Positions 34,382 to 42,840 of a DNA stretch of 61,180 bases are shown piece after piece (position 1 is the first letter of the stretch; each line of letters starts with the position of its first letter). The notes beneath the pieces are model-generated. The model saw only the letters and a program-made list of their open reading frames with translations. It did no database searches and was not told the origin of the DNA. Source of the stretch: JBHIBA01 sp046758845 (GTDB lineage Bacteria > UBA8248 > JACPRG01 > G963555815); contig JBHIBA010000001.1 of assembly GCA_046758845.1 (NCBI GenBank), forward strand, positions 1 through 61,180, given 5' to 3'. Position numbers and translations under genes: made by a program.

Positions 34382-35884
34382 GTGAGGAAGGAATTAAGAC
34401 GAATCATCACCGCATCGATGGCCCTCGGTTCATCGGCCCGCTTCATTGTTTCTCTTTTTGCATTTTCTCTGTTCTTTTTGCTTCCGACCTTCCTCCATGC
34501 TCACGGGATTCAGGAGGTTCGGTACTCGCCGCCCATTCCGGGATGGCTTTTTCTGATCGGCGGAGGACTCGCCGTCGCTCTCTCCTTTGTGTTAATCCAC
34601 CTGCGCTCGGCGCATCATAAGCCGGTATCCGGCTACGCCAGACTGCACATCCGGTTCGGACCGGGACTTCGGTTTCTGGGGCATTTACTCTCTGCAATGG
34701 GTCTGCTTTTGGGGGGCCTGGTCCTGGCGGGGAGGTTTCTGGGGGACCCAAGGTCTGAAGACACCTTGCCCTCCGTCCTGGTCTGGTCCGGCTGGTGGAT
34801 AGGGCTTGCGTGGCTGACACTGATGATTGGCAACGCCTGGCCCGCCCTCGATCCATGGAACACCCTGCGCCGCATCTACGGCCGCTGGTTTGCCCGCCCT
34901 CTCTCCCTGGGACTTCGGTTTCCCGCCTTCCTTTCCGCGTGGCCGGCCGTCCTTCTCTTCACCGGATTCATCTGGTTTGAGTTGGGATGGTTCCAGGCCA
35001 GCGAAGCCGAGGGCGTCGTCACGGTATTTCTGATTTTCACCGGATGGCTTTGGGTGGGGATGGCCGTTTTCAAGCCCGAAGACTGGTGGGACAACGCGAA
35101 TCCGTTCGCGCGCTATTTTCGGGTCCTGGGAAGGTTCGGGCCTCTCGAGAAACGGGGGATACACATAGAGGCCAGGATCCCGGGAACTGCGCTGCACGAC
35201 ACCAGACTGGGGAACTCCTCGGAAGCGATTTTTGTGATCGTCGTTCTGTTCGCAGTCACGTTTGACGGCTTCGTCGCAACGCCTGAATGGTGGGTATTAC
35301 TTCGGCGGATGATGTTGAAGAGTTTCGAGATTCTTCCTAAAGGCATAGCCTTTCACGCGTCATTCCTGTTCGCCATCTTGGTGGGCGCGGCAACCTTTGG
35401 ATCCGCATATTTCTTGGTTTGCCGGATCATGAGTCATTTTTCAGATGGGTTGCGAAAGACCAGAGAAATCGCACGCGATTTCGCCATGACCCTCGTCCCG
35501 ATTGCAGCCGCCTACCACATCGCCCATTTCATTCCCGCCGTTCCGAGCCGCGTAACCGGACTCGTCCAAGCGATGGCGGATCCTCTCAGTCTCGGTTGGC
35601 ACCTGTTCGGGTGGCATTCTTTCAAATGGGACGTCAAGTGGACTCCGGAAACCGCCGGGATCATTTGGGTGGCACAAACGGGGCTCATCGTTTTGGGACA
35701 TATCGTATCCATCTGGTCGGCTCACCGCAGGGCGTTAATTCTTATTGGGGATAAATCAAAGGCATCCAAGGTCGAACTGCCCGTGGCAATCCTGATGATA
35801 TGTTATACCGTCGTCAGCCTGTGGATTATCTCCAGGCCTGTCTTGAACGAACCCTTGGTCCCGATTCCGGGCCTGACAAGGTAG
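34382..35884 (+). CDS. Polytopic membrane protein resembling proteins annotated as fenitrothion hydrolase
   Basis: A 500-residue protein with about ten hydrophobic segments. The GTG start at 34382 has an ideal AAAGGAGGG site just upstream; an in-frame ATG 60 bp earlier lacks one. The N-terminus is signal-like (FIVSLFAFSLFFLLPTFLHA) and is followed by HGIQEVRYSPPIPGWLFLIG. His-rich loops (AAYHIAHFIP, LGWHLFGWHSFKWDVKW) may bind metal. From memory it resembles membrane proteins labelled fenitrothion hydrolase in other bacteria and archaea, a label with weak experimental support. The true function is unknown. Confidence 0.6.
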   Translation: MRKELRRIITASMALGSSARFIVSLFAFSLFFLLPTFLHAHGIQEVRYSPPIPGWLFLIGGGLAVALSFVLIHLRSAHHKPVSGYARLHIRFGPGLRFLGHLLSAMGLLLGGLVLAGRFLGDPRSEDTLPSVLVWSGWWIGLAWLTLMIGNAWPALDPWNTLRRIYGRWFARPLSLGLRFPAFLSAWPAVLLFTGFIWFELGWFQASEAEGVVTVFLIFTGWLWVGMAVFKPEDWWDNANPFARYFRVLGRFGPLEKRGIHIEARIPGTALHDTRLGNSSEAIFVIVVLFAVTFDGFVATPEWWVLLRRMMLKSFEILPKGIAFHASFLFAILVGAATFGSAYFLVCRIMSHFSDGLRKTREIARDFAMTLVPIAAAYHIAHFIPAVPSRVTGLVQAMADPLSLGWHLFGWHSFKWDVKWTPETAGIIWVAQTGLIVLGHIVSIWSAHRRALILIGDKSKASKVELPVAILMICYTVVSLWIISRPVLNEPLVPIPGLTR

Positions 35885-36092
35885 GGAGTGACCTTCGTCC
35901 GCCTGCTAGATTGGAGACGGCTGGGGCGCACCGTTTACGTAATCTATGACCCGATCGAGGCGATGGCCCTGGCGGACCCCAAGCTGGGCCGCGAGGACTA
36001 CGACAAATTTAGGAAGGGGGCTTCTTCCGCCTTCGTCTGCGGGTTAGTTTCTCAGTCCACCCACGGTCTCGGCAATGCTCAGTTCTCTCTCA

Positions 36093-36692
36093 TCATGGGA
36101 GGATGATGCGGGGCTCGCTGTTCCGACCTTGGGCAACAATAGCACCGGTCCCATTATCGACCACAGTACGTTGGTTGACAGACACGCCCCCAATAAACTC
36201 TTCTTTCCTTGCCTCAACCGTGATCACAGTCAGGAAGCCACCGCGCTCATCGAGGGGAGGCGTAGTGATCGACGGTTTGGGCAAAACCGGAGGGAAGGCC
36301 CGGAGGCATTCTCCGATAAAAAGGCCAATCTCGCTTTGGCCTACCCCCAGCGGTTTGAGGGAAAAGGGAAGGAGGGTACCGTTTCCCGGATCATTGAACG
36401 GACAGGTGTTTCTTTCCAGGTCCGCAACGTTTTCGCCACTGCTCTGGTCGAAGATCTCGACGTTCGTGATGATGAGGTCTTCAGTCGGGTCCTGATTTCT
36501 GAGATTCAGGAGCCCTCTAATCCTGTGGGTAAAAAAACCTGTCGTTGGGTTACCTGTGATAATATTGACGAACGTGGTCCGATAAGCCACTCTGAATTCT
36601 TTTCTTGGCCCTCTGCGACTCTGCGCCCATGCCGAACCCGAGAGGATCAACAGCATCAACGCGACTGCCACCAGGGAAAGCGCCCGTTTCAT
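36093..36692 (-). CDS. Secreted protein of unknown function
   Basis: A 199-residue protein with a classic signal peptide (MKRALSLVAVALMLLILSGS, cleaved after AWA). The mature part is beta-rich, with VAYRTTFVNIITGNPTTGFF, THRIRGLLNLRNQDP and an acidic Asn/Asp-rich middle, and has a single Cys pair (NTCPFND and GECLRAF). An AGGAGG ribosome-binding site precedes the ATG. I do not recognise a family. It is probably periplasmic or surface-exposed. It stands alone between divergent and tandem neighbours. Confidence 0.65.
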   Translation of the reverse strand: MKRALSLVAVALMLLILSGSAWAQSRRGPRKEFRVAYRTTFVNIITGNPTTGFFTHRIRGLLNLRNQDPTEDLIITNVEIFDQSSGENVADLERNTCPFNDPGNGTLLPFSLKPLGVGQSEIGLFIGECLRAFPPVLPKPSITTPPLDERGGFLTVITVEARKEEFIGGVSVNQRTVVDNGTGAIVAQGRNSEPRIILP

Positions 36693-37012
36693 GGTTGCCT
36701 CCTATCCGTGTCTGGGCGGCATGATCCAAAGAGCCACCCGCTGGTTTTAGGGCGCCTTGGCTATATAGTGCCGGCCGAATAATAATTCAAGCGTCCGGAG
36801 GGCACTGATAAAAGAATATGCCGGGTTTGTCGGCGACAGCAGCGCGTTGCTTCGTCAGCCGCAGATCATCGCATTGGAAAACTGGCGGGCTTTCCGGGGG
36901 TAATCCTACTCATAGATGATAACGAGTTCGGGCGCCGCTCTTGGAGCGACCGCGAATGCAGGCCCGGGATGTTCTCAATGCAGCATGCGGAGGGGCGCAG
37001 CATGCCGCGCCT
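36693..37012. other. Intergenic stretch between the secreted-protein gene and livM
   Basis: About 320 bp. Near the secreted-protein gene it contains an AGGAGG site and a TATATAG-like box on the minus strand. On the plus strand around 36817-36902 a 28-codon open stretch ending in TAA reads as a protein tail (QPQIIALENWRAFRG), possibly a gene remnant. No family is recognised. Confidence 0.35.
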
Positions 37013-37975
37013 CTACCTTGCGCCCCCATAATTTTTCCTACTATGGGGGCGGGACCAGCGCCGGGCGAGTTTTTCTAGCTCGCCGGAGAGCCCGCCCGGC
37101 ATGAACAGGACGGCGGCGATGACCAGGCTGCCCAGCATGATCAGGTAGATGTAGCGGAACTCGACCAGCAAGAACTCCGAGACCACGGACAGCAGCAGCG
37201 CCCCCAATACCGGGCCCTCGACGCGGCGGGCGCCGCCGATCAAGGCCATGATGATCACCTGGAAGGAGATCAGCGGATTGAAAGCGATGTGCGGGTCGAG
37301 ATAGGTCCAGCGCGGCGCGATTGCCGCGCCGACCATGCCCATGATGGAGGCGCTCAGCGCAAAGGCGACGATCTTGTAGTAGGTGGCGTTGATCCCCAGG
37401 GTTTCGGCCTTGCCCTCGTCCTCGCCGATGCTGGTCAAAGCCAGGCCGACCCGCGAGCGGGAGAGCAGAAAGGCCAGCGACACCGTGGCCGCGGCGATGC
37501 CCAACAAATAGTAATAGATGGTGGTGGTGGGCACGGGTTTTAGAATCCGCCCGATCGTGCCGGTGACGTTGATTTCCCACCACAGCACGGAATGCAGCGT
37601 CAGCTCGGCCATGCCGAAAGTGAAAACTGCGAAGTAAGGTCCCTTGAGTCGCAGGACCACCAGACCCGAAAGCAGTGCCACGACCGAGGCGATCGCGCCG
37701 CCGAGCAGGATCACCACGGGCAGAGGCAGGCGGTTGCCCAGGACGGCGGTGGTGTAGGAGCCCATGCCGAAAAACGCGACTGTGGCGAAGGACAGATAGC
37801 GGGTGTGCCCCGAGAAAATGCTCCAGGCCGAAGTCAGGGCGACGAACATCAGCACCGAAACCATCACGGAGAGCGTATAGGGCGAGAACCACCAAGACCC
37901 GAGGACCAGCCCCCCGGTGGCCGACACTGCGAGGACGGGCAGCAGGCGCGCCACCGCGCTATCCTTTCGTCCCAA
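37013..37975 (-). CDS. livM: Branched-chain amino acid-type ABC transporter permease LivM
   Basis: A 320-residue inner-membrane permease of the LivM family with about eight to ten transmembrane segments. The family core SIFSGHTRYLSFATVAFFGM and the later RVGLALTSIGEDEGKAETLG loop (the ATPase contact region) are clear. It overlaps livH by 17 bp. Together with LivH it would form the channel of an importer for a branched-chain amino acid, amide, urea or aromatic acid. The C-terminal tail is basic (RRWSRPHSRKNYG). Confidence 0.9.
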   Translation of the reverse strand: MGRKDSAVARLLPVLAVSATGGLVLGSWWFSPYTLSVMVSVLMFVALTSAWSIFSGHTRYLSFATVAFFGMGSYTTAVLGNRLPLPVVILLGGAIASVVALLSGLVVLRLKGPYFAVFTFGMAELTLHSVLWWEINVTGTIGRILKPVPTTTIYYYLLGIAAATVSLAFLLSRSRVGLALTSIGEDEGKAETLGINATYYKIVAFALSASIMGMVGAAIAPRWTYLDPHIAFNPLISFQVIIMALIGGARRVEGPVLGALLLSVVSEFLLVEFRYIYLIMLGSLVIAAVLFMPGGLSGELEKLARRWSRPHSRKNYGGAR

Positions 37976-38840
37976 GCAGACCGCGCGGCCGGATCAACAG
38001 AATGGCCATAAAGGCCACGTACATGATGATGGTCTTCATGTCGGGTCCAAGGAGGCGCTCGCCCATGACCTCCAGCAGCCCGAGAATGACGGCCCCGACC
38101 AGGCTGCCCAGGATATTCCCCAGGCCGCCCAGAATGATGATGATCAGCGCGGTCACCGTGTACGACAGGCCCATGTCTGGGGTGAGCTCGAAAACCATGC
38201 TCAACAAAGAACCGGTGATACCCGCCATGGCCAGGCCCAGGCCGAAGCACAGGGCGTGGAACCTGCCCACCTTGATGCCGATCAGTTCCGCCCCCATGCG
38301 GTCCTGCATCAACGCCCGCAGCGCCCGGCCGGTGGCCGCAAGCCGCAGAAATCCGTAAAAGCCGAGGCACAGCGCAGCGGCGACCGCGAACGCAACCAGC
38401 CGGTTGGCGGCATAAAGGCTCCCGCCCAGCTCGACGGAGACATTGAGATAAGAATAACCTTTGATCTCGCCGCCCCAGATGAGAAAAACGACGTTTTGCA
38501 AGATGAAGATCAGCCCGAAGGAGATCACCAGGGAGTCGGACTCGAGCGCCTCCCCCGAACCGGCGCGCTTTATCAACCGACCGAACAGAAGCCGGTGGAA
38601 GCCCAGGCCCATCAGGAAGATGACCGGCAGTGTCACCAACAGGCTTAGAAACGGGTTGATCCCGTAGCTCGTGTATAGCCAGTGGGTGAGGTAGGCCCCG
38701 ACCATCACCGCCTCTCCGTGAGAGACGTTCAAGATGCGCATCAGGCCGTATTGAAGATTGAGGCCTACCGCGATGAGGGCATAAATACCCCCCATGACGA
38801 CACCCGTGAGCGCGACGTCAAGCAACGCTCCCGAGGACAT
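37959..38840 (-). CDS. livH: Branched-chain amino acid-type ABC transporter permease LivH
   Basis: A 293-residue LivH family permease with about eight transmembrane segments. The N-terminal GVVMGGIYALIAVGLNLQYG followed by LMRILNVSHGEAVMVGAYL is the family signature, and the cytoplasmic loop TGRALRALMQDRMGAELIGI contacts an ATPase. It starts 43 bp after the binding-protein stop and overlaps livM. Normal length; nothing unusual. Confidence 0.92.
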   Translation of the reverse strand: MSSGALLDVALTGVVMGGIYALIAVGLNLQYGLMRILNVSHGEAVMVGAYLTHWLYTSYGINPFLSLLVTLPVIFLMGLGFHRLLFGRLIKRAGSGEALESDSLVISFGLIFILQNVVFLIWGGEIKGYSYLNVSVELGGSLYAANRLVAFAVAAALCLGFYGFLRLAATGRALRALMQDRMGAELIGIKVGRFHALCFGLGLAMAGITGSLLSMVFELTPDMGLSYTVTALIIIILGGLGNILGSLVGAVILGLLEVMGERLLGPDMKTIIMYVAFMAILLIRPRGLLGTKG

Positions 38841-38883
38841 CCCCGGTTCCTCTCTCGGGCGGGTTCGGGTGGATGGGCCGGCT

Positions 38884-40110
38884 CTACTTCCAGGCCGGCT
38901 TGATGGCGATGGGCCGGGCCGTGGCCCGATCCCGAGGCCAGACGATCTCGTAAACGCCGTTCTGCCACTGCTGCACCATGCCGGGGGTTTCCAGGTTTAG
39001 GCCGTTGGTAAACTTCACCGGACCCAGGATGGTGGAGAATTTTTCGGTGTGGAAGGCGTCGGTGAGTTTCTCCCGGTCGATGTCGCCGACCTTCTCGATG
39101 GCCTGCTCCAGGACTTGCAGCATCGCCCAGGCGCAAGGTCCGCCCCAGGCGTCCGGCTTGCGTTTCCAGCGCTTGACGAAGCGGTCGAAATACGCCTTGG
39201 AATCCCCAAAGGGCACCTTGTGGTTCCAGACGCCCGGTCCGATGACCCCGTTGACACTTGCGCCGAACTTGCCCCAGTAGGCGGGGAAAATCGCCGCGAC
39301 GCCGGTATAGAACACCTTCGGGCTGAAGCCCGCCGCCTGGGCCTGCGCGGTGGCCAGGAAACCGTCCGGCGGATAGCTGTGACCGATATAGATGTCCACG
39401 TTCCGGGCCTTGAGCCTCTTGAGCGTGGCGGAAAGGTCCTTGGTCCCCAGCGGATAGCTCTTGAGCGTCAAGATGTCAAAGCCCTTCTTCGGCAGCAATG
39501 GGGCGGAGGCCCCCTTGAACTCGATGCCGAAGAGATCCCCCACATACAGCATGCCCACGGTCTTCAGATTGGCCTCCTCTTTGATCGAGACCAGGAAATC
39601 CGCCAGCGCCTGGCTCATGACATCGGACTGCTGGATAATGGTCAGGAAGTACCGCATTTTCAGAGTCTTGAGTTTCTCCGAGGTCACCGTGACGCCGATC
39701 ATCGGATACTTGTAGCGTTGCGCGATGGGGGCGACGGCGAAGTTCATGGCTGTACCCCACGGCGGCAGCATCAGGTCAACCTTATCCTGGGTCGCCAGCT
39801 TCTCATAAAGGCGCACCCCCGTCCCGATATGGCTGCGGTCATCGTAGTGGATGAGGCGCACAGGCAGCCGTTTGCCCAGTTTCTTGACGAAGATACCGCC
39901 CCGGGCGTTCACCTCCTCGCTCCACATGACGTAGTTGGTCATCTGCGAGTGCTGCGCCGGAACGGCGTAGGGGCCGGCCTGGGATAGCGTGAAACCGATC
40001 TTGATCTCCTTGGGCTCCGCCGCCCAGAGCGACGAGCGGAGCAAAGGCGCCCCCACGAGAGCGCCGGCGGTGGCCTTGAGTACTTCCCTTCTGCTTGGTT
40101 TTCTTGTCAT
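38884..40110 (-). CDS. Substrate-binding protein of the Liv-type transporter (LivK-like, Tat signal)
   Basis: A 408-residue periplasmic-binding protein type 1 fold. The N-terminus MTRKPSRREVLKATAGALVG has the twin-arginine pattern RRxxLK, so export through Tat is likely. The mature part begins KEIKIGFTLSQAGPYAVPAQ. It contains IYIGHSYPPDGFLATAQAQA, a family-typical stretch. The start at 40110 is preferred over one 15 bp upstream because it begins the Tat motif and has GGGGG upstream. It is likely to bind an amino-acid, amide or aromatic-acid ligand. Confidence 0.9.
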   Translation of the reverse strand: MTRKPSRREVLKATAGALVGAPLLRSSLWAAEPKEIKIGFTLSQAGPYAVPAQHSQMTNYVMWSEEVNARGGIFVKKLGKRLPVRLIHYDDRSHIGTGVRLYEKLATQDKVDLMLPPWGTAMNFAVAPIAQRYKYPMIGVTVTSEKLKTLKMRYFLTIIQQSDVMSQALADFLVSIKEEANLKTVGMLYVGDLFGIEFKGASAPLLPKKGFDILTLKSYPLGTKDLSATLKRLKARNVDIYIGHSYPPDGFLATAQAQAAGFSPKVFYTGVAAIFPAYWGKFGASVNGVIGPGVWNHKVPFGDSKAYFDRFVKRWKRKPDAWGGPCAWAMLQVLEQAIEKVGDIDREKLTDAFHTEKFSTILGPVKFTNGLNLETPGMVQQWQNGVYEIVWPRDRATARPIAIKPAWK

Positions 40111-40191
40111 GACGTCCCCCTCCATTTTCTTTGCTCCAGCCTCTCCCCATACGGGACCGCCAGCCGCGCCGAGATCCCGCCTCCCATAACC

Positions 40192-40911
40192 CTACAAGCC
40201 CAAGTAAGCGTGCTTGACCTCCGCGCTGTCAAGCAGGCTCGCGGCCACCCCCTGCATCACGATGCGACCGTTCTCCAGCACCACGCCCCTGTGGGCCACC
40301 GACAGGGCAAGGCGGACGTTCTGTTCGACCAGCAGCACCGTGACGCCCTCCTGATTGATCGCTCGCACAGTGTCGAATATCGCGGCAACCATCTTGGGGG
40401 CGAGACCCAGCGAGGGTTCATCCAGCATCAGAATGCGCGGCCTGAGCATCATGCCCCGGGCGACGGCGACCATTTGTTGCTCGCCCCCGCTCAAGGTCCT
40501 CACCATCTGCCGGCGCCTCTCCTTGAGCACGGGGAACAGGGCGAACACCCGTTCCAGGCTGTCGTACATGTAGGGGCGGGCTCGCAAGGCGTAGGCGCCC
40601 AGTTTCAGGTTGTCGATCACGCTCATATCGGCGAACAGATGGCGGCCCTCGGGGACGTGGATGATGCCCAGCTCCACGATGGTTGTGGGCTCCAGCCCAT
40701 TCAGGCTCCGGCCGTCGAAGCGCACCTCGCCGGCCGCCGGCGCGACCAGGCCCGAAACCGTCTTAAGCAGGGTCGATTTGCCGGCGCCGTTGGGACCCAC
40801 CAGGGTGACGACCTCCCCCTCTTCCACGGCCATCGTGACCGCCCACAGGGTCCGATCGCCGTCGAAAGCCACATCCAGATCCGTGACCTCGAGCGCGGGG
40901 CCCCCGCTCAA
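40192..40911 (-). CDS. livF: Liv-type ABC transporter ATPase LivF
   Basis: A 239-residue ATPase with Walker A GPNGAGKST (near residue 38), signature LSGGEQQMVAVARGMMLRPR, Walker B ILMLDEPSLGLAP and the His-loop equivalent VLLVEQNV, which marks LivF. The C-terminal HRGVVLENGRIVMQG is typical. Its start overlaps the livG stop by four bases. 81 bp separate it from the binding-protein gene. Confidence 0.92.
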   Translation of the reverse strand: MSGGPALEVTDLDVAFDGDRTLWAVTMAVEEGEVVTLVGPNGAGKSTLLKTVSGLVAPAAGEVRFDGRSLNGLEPTTIVELGIIHVPEGRHLFADMSVIDNLKLGAYALRARPYMYDSLERVFALFPVLKERRRQMVRTLSGGEQQMVAVARGMMLRPRILMLDEPSLGLAPKMVAAIFDTVRAINQEGVTVLLVEQNVRLALSVAHRGVVLENGRIVMQGVAASLLDSAEVKHAYLGL

Positions 40912-41630
40912 ATCCCTTCCCCCAGATACGCGTCCAGCACTTTCTGGTTCTGGTATAGCTCGCGGGGCAGACCCTCAGCGATTTTGGCGCCGTGGTGGAG
41001 CACGATGACCCGGTCGACAACTTCCATCAAGGCTCTCATCACGTGTTCGATCCAGAAAACGGTGATCCCCATCTCGCCCCTGATCCGTCGGATGATCTCC
41101 ATGACCGACTGCATCTCTACCGGGTTCAGCCCCGCGATGGGCTCATCCAGGAGCAGGAGCTTGGGCCTGGTCGCGAGGGCGGCGGCGATCTCGAGCCGCC
41201 GGCGTTTTGCCGCCGAAAGCTGACGGCTGGGCGCGTCAGTCTCTTCCGAAAGCGCCATGAAGGAGAGAAGCTCACGCGCCTTCTCACGAGTCTGGGCCTG
41301 CGTCAGCTTTTCATGGCTGCCGAAGGTGGCGGCCACGCCCACGAACTCGGCCGCCGTCAGCGCGGGAAAGGTGCGCGGGTCCTGGAAGGTGCGGGCGATG
41401 CCCAGCCGGCACACTTGGTGCGGCTTGAGACCGACGATGGTGGCGCCATTGAACTTGAGCTCGCCCTGGGTCGGTTTGGCGACCGCCGAGATGAGGTTGA
41501 AAAGGGTGGTCTTGCCTGCGCCATTCGGCCCCACAAGACCTACAATCTTCCCGGGTTCAATAGAGAACTGGATGTTGGAGATCGCTGTAATCCCCGAGAA
41601 TTTCTTGGTCAGCTCCGCGACTTCCAGCAC
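40908..41630 (-). CDS. livG: Liv-type ABC transporter ATPase LivG
   Basis: A 240-residue ATPase with Walker A GPNGAGKTT, signature LSAAKRRRLEIAAALATRPK (the LSxxxRRxLEIA form of LivG), Walker B LLLLDEPIAGLNP and the switch FWIEHVMRALMEV. The GTG at 41630 (VLEVAELTKKFSG) follows GGAGGGGCC, an excellent ribosome-binding site. A longer in-frame start at 41681 adds 17 residues with no homology. First gene of the five-gene livG-livF-binding protein-livH-livM operon. Confidence 0.92.
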   Translation of the reverse strand: MLEVAELTKKFSGITAISNIQFSIEPGKIVGLVGPNGAGKTTLFNLISAVAKPTQGELKFNGATIVGLKPHQVCRLGIARTFQDPRTFPALTAAEFVGVAATFGSHEKLTQAQTREKARELLSFMALSEETDAPSRQLSAAKRRRLEIAAALATRPKLLLLDEPIAGLNPVEMQSVMEIIRRIRGEMGITVFWIEHVMRALMEVVDRVIVLHHGAKIAEGLPRELYQNQKVLDAYLGEGI

Positions 41631-41836
41631 GGCCCCTCCGATATAAAACGACGCGCCAGCCTCCGCCGCAAGGCAGGGCAATATTAGCTGAGATTTCCGA
41701 TACCAATTATACCCGGAGAGGTCGCCGGGCCTCTACCTGTCACCACCTCACCCTCTTGAGGTGCGGGCGCTCTTCAGGCGAGTGCGCTGGGCGCCTGTTG
41801 AAATCAGTAAGGCAGCTCCGCTCCTGCTCGCCCGGC

Positions 41837-41961
41837 CTGCAGGGGAAGTTCATCAAAATGGGTGGCCGGATCGTGCGGCATGCCGGACACATCATCTTTC
41901 AGTGGGCCGAGGTGGCCGCATCCGGGGAAATCTATGGCACCATGTTGGCGCGGCGAATGCT
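41837..41961 (+). pseudogene. IS1380-family transposase C-terminal fragment
   Basis: Plus-strand translation LQGKFIKMGGRIVRHAGHII followed by FQWAEVAASGEIYGTMLARRM matches the last 40 residues of IS1380 transposases (LIKIGxxVVRHA...FQLAEVAV pattern). The rest of the transposase is absent. It runs directly into terminal segment copy D. Confidence 0.75.
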
Positions 41962-41962
41962 G

Positions 41963-42050
41963 TTGACAGCCCAAGTGGGGCGGCCTGTAATTCTCCTGAT
42001 CGCCAATCAGTGCGGGCCGTTCCTTCAACAGGGGTTAAAATGGAAATTCC
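41963..42050 (+). mobile_element. IS1380-type terminal segment, copy D, with outward promoter
   Basis: 88 bp from TTGACA (41963-41968) through a 17-base spacer and TGTAAT (41986-41991) to GGAAATTCC (42042-42050). It continues directly from the transposase fragment in the same orientation, so this is the element 3' end. The promoter reads toward the selenoprotein gene starting at 42166, giving a leader of about 170 nt. Confidence 0.7.
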
Positions 42051-42165
42051 TAACTCCATGATTCCCGGGCGCCCGGCGCGGGAGGGGTGAACCAACCGCT
42101 CGGAGCGGCGGAGGAAACTGGCCCTTTTGTGTTCTCATGCGGTTCGATACTAGGGGGGAGTCGCG

Positions 42166-42765
42166 ATGATCAAATGGAGTAAAGATATCCTCAGGCGATA
42201 TCGAGAAGCCAAGCAGGTCGAGACGGGGCGCATAAGACAACTCATCGCCGAACATTCAGATGAGATTTATCACGATCCGGACACGCATGTAGGGGGAAAT
42301 CCGCAGGGCGACATCACAATTGCCGAGTTCTTCGACTATCGCTGACCCTTTTGCAAGACCCTTGGTCCAAGGGTCCTCAAGTTGGCCGAGGAGGATTCTG
42401 GAGTCCGCATCGTCCTTAAGGAATTTCCCGTTCACGGGGCGGGATCCCTCATGGCTTCCCGGGCGGCGCTCGCCTCAAAGGCTCAGGGAAAATATCTGGA
42501 CTTCCATAGAGCGCTTTTCAGGGCAGGGCGGAAAATCGATGAGGAAAAGATCATGAAGATTGGTGCGTCACTGGGCCTGGATACTGTACAGCTCAAGGAA
42601 GACATGGAGGCCCCCGGGACCCTGGCCATCGTTGACCGCAACAAGGCCCTTGCAAAATCACTCGGCATCTGGAGAACTCCCTCTATGGTGGTCGGTAACG
42701 AGGTGAGGATCGGGGCAACCAGCTACAAGGGGCTCGAGAAGCTGACTGCTCGGGCGCGGTCCTGA
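42166..42765 (+). CDS. DsbA-family (Com1-like) selenoprotein with a U-P-F-C active site
   Basis: Thioredoxin-fold thiol oxidoreductase of 199 residues, if the in-frame TGA at 42343-42345 encodes selenocysteine (residue 60). The frame reads VGGNPQGDITIAEFFDYR, then Sec-P-F-C, then KTLGPRVLKLAEEDSG. Bacterial DsbA/Com1 proteins have exactly GNPxGDxTxxEFFDYxCPxCK here. Downstream are VRIVLKEFPVHGAGS, KYLDFHRALF and the cis-proline loop IWRTPSMVVG. The ATG at 42166 has GGGGGGAG upstream and a stop codon five codons before it. No signal peptide is present, unlike secreted relatives, perhaps lost to the adjacent IS. A SECIS-like hairpin follows the TGA. Confidence 0.88.
42357..42375 (+). promoter_or_regulatory. 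SECIS-like hairpin after the UGA of the Com1-like gene
   Basis: GACCCTT (42357-42363) pairs perfectly with AAGGGTC (42369-42375) around the loop GGTCC. The stem begins 11 nt after the UGA, and the loop starts with GGU, the geometry and loop bases described for the minimal E. coli fdhF SECIS hairpin. Confidence 0.75.
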
Positions 42766-42840
42766 CCCCTTGAGGTACCCGTATGAGCCTTAAGCACTTT
42801 TCAGGTCGGGGCGGAGAACCCATGAATGGGGAGGCGCCCA

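Noticed and set aside
35888..36106. A 72-codon open frame after the polytopic membrane protein gene.
   Set aside because: GTG start too close to its only Shine-Dalgarno-like sequence and no recognisable family; it overlaps the 3' end of the secreted-protein gene.
42415..42430. A further copy of the GGAATTTCCC motif inside the Com1-like gene.
   Set aside because: It encodes conserved residues (KEFPVHG) and has no TTGACA at the expected distance.
42382..42765. A 127-residue gene starting at TTG 42382 as the real protein.
   Set aside because: It would begin inside the DsbA fold after the active site, has no ribosome-binding site, and ignores strong similarity upstream through the TGA.
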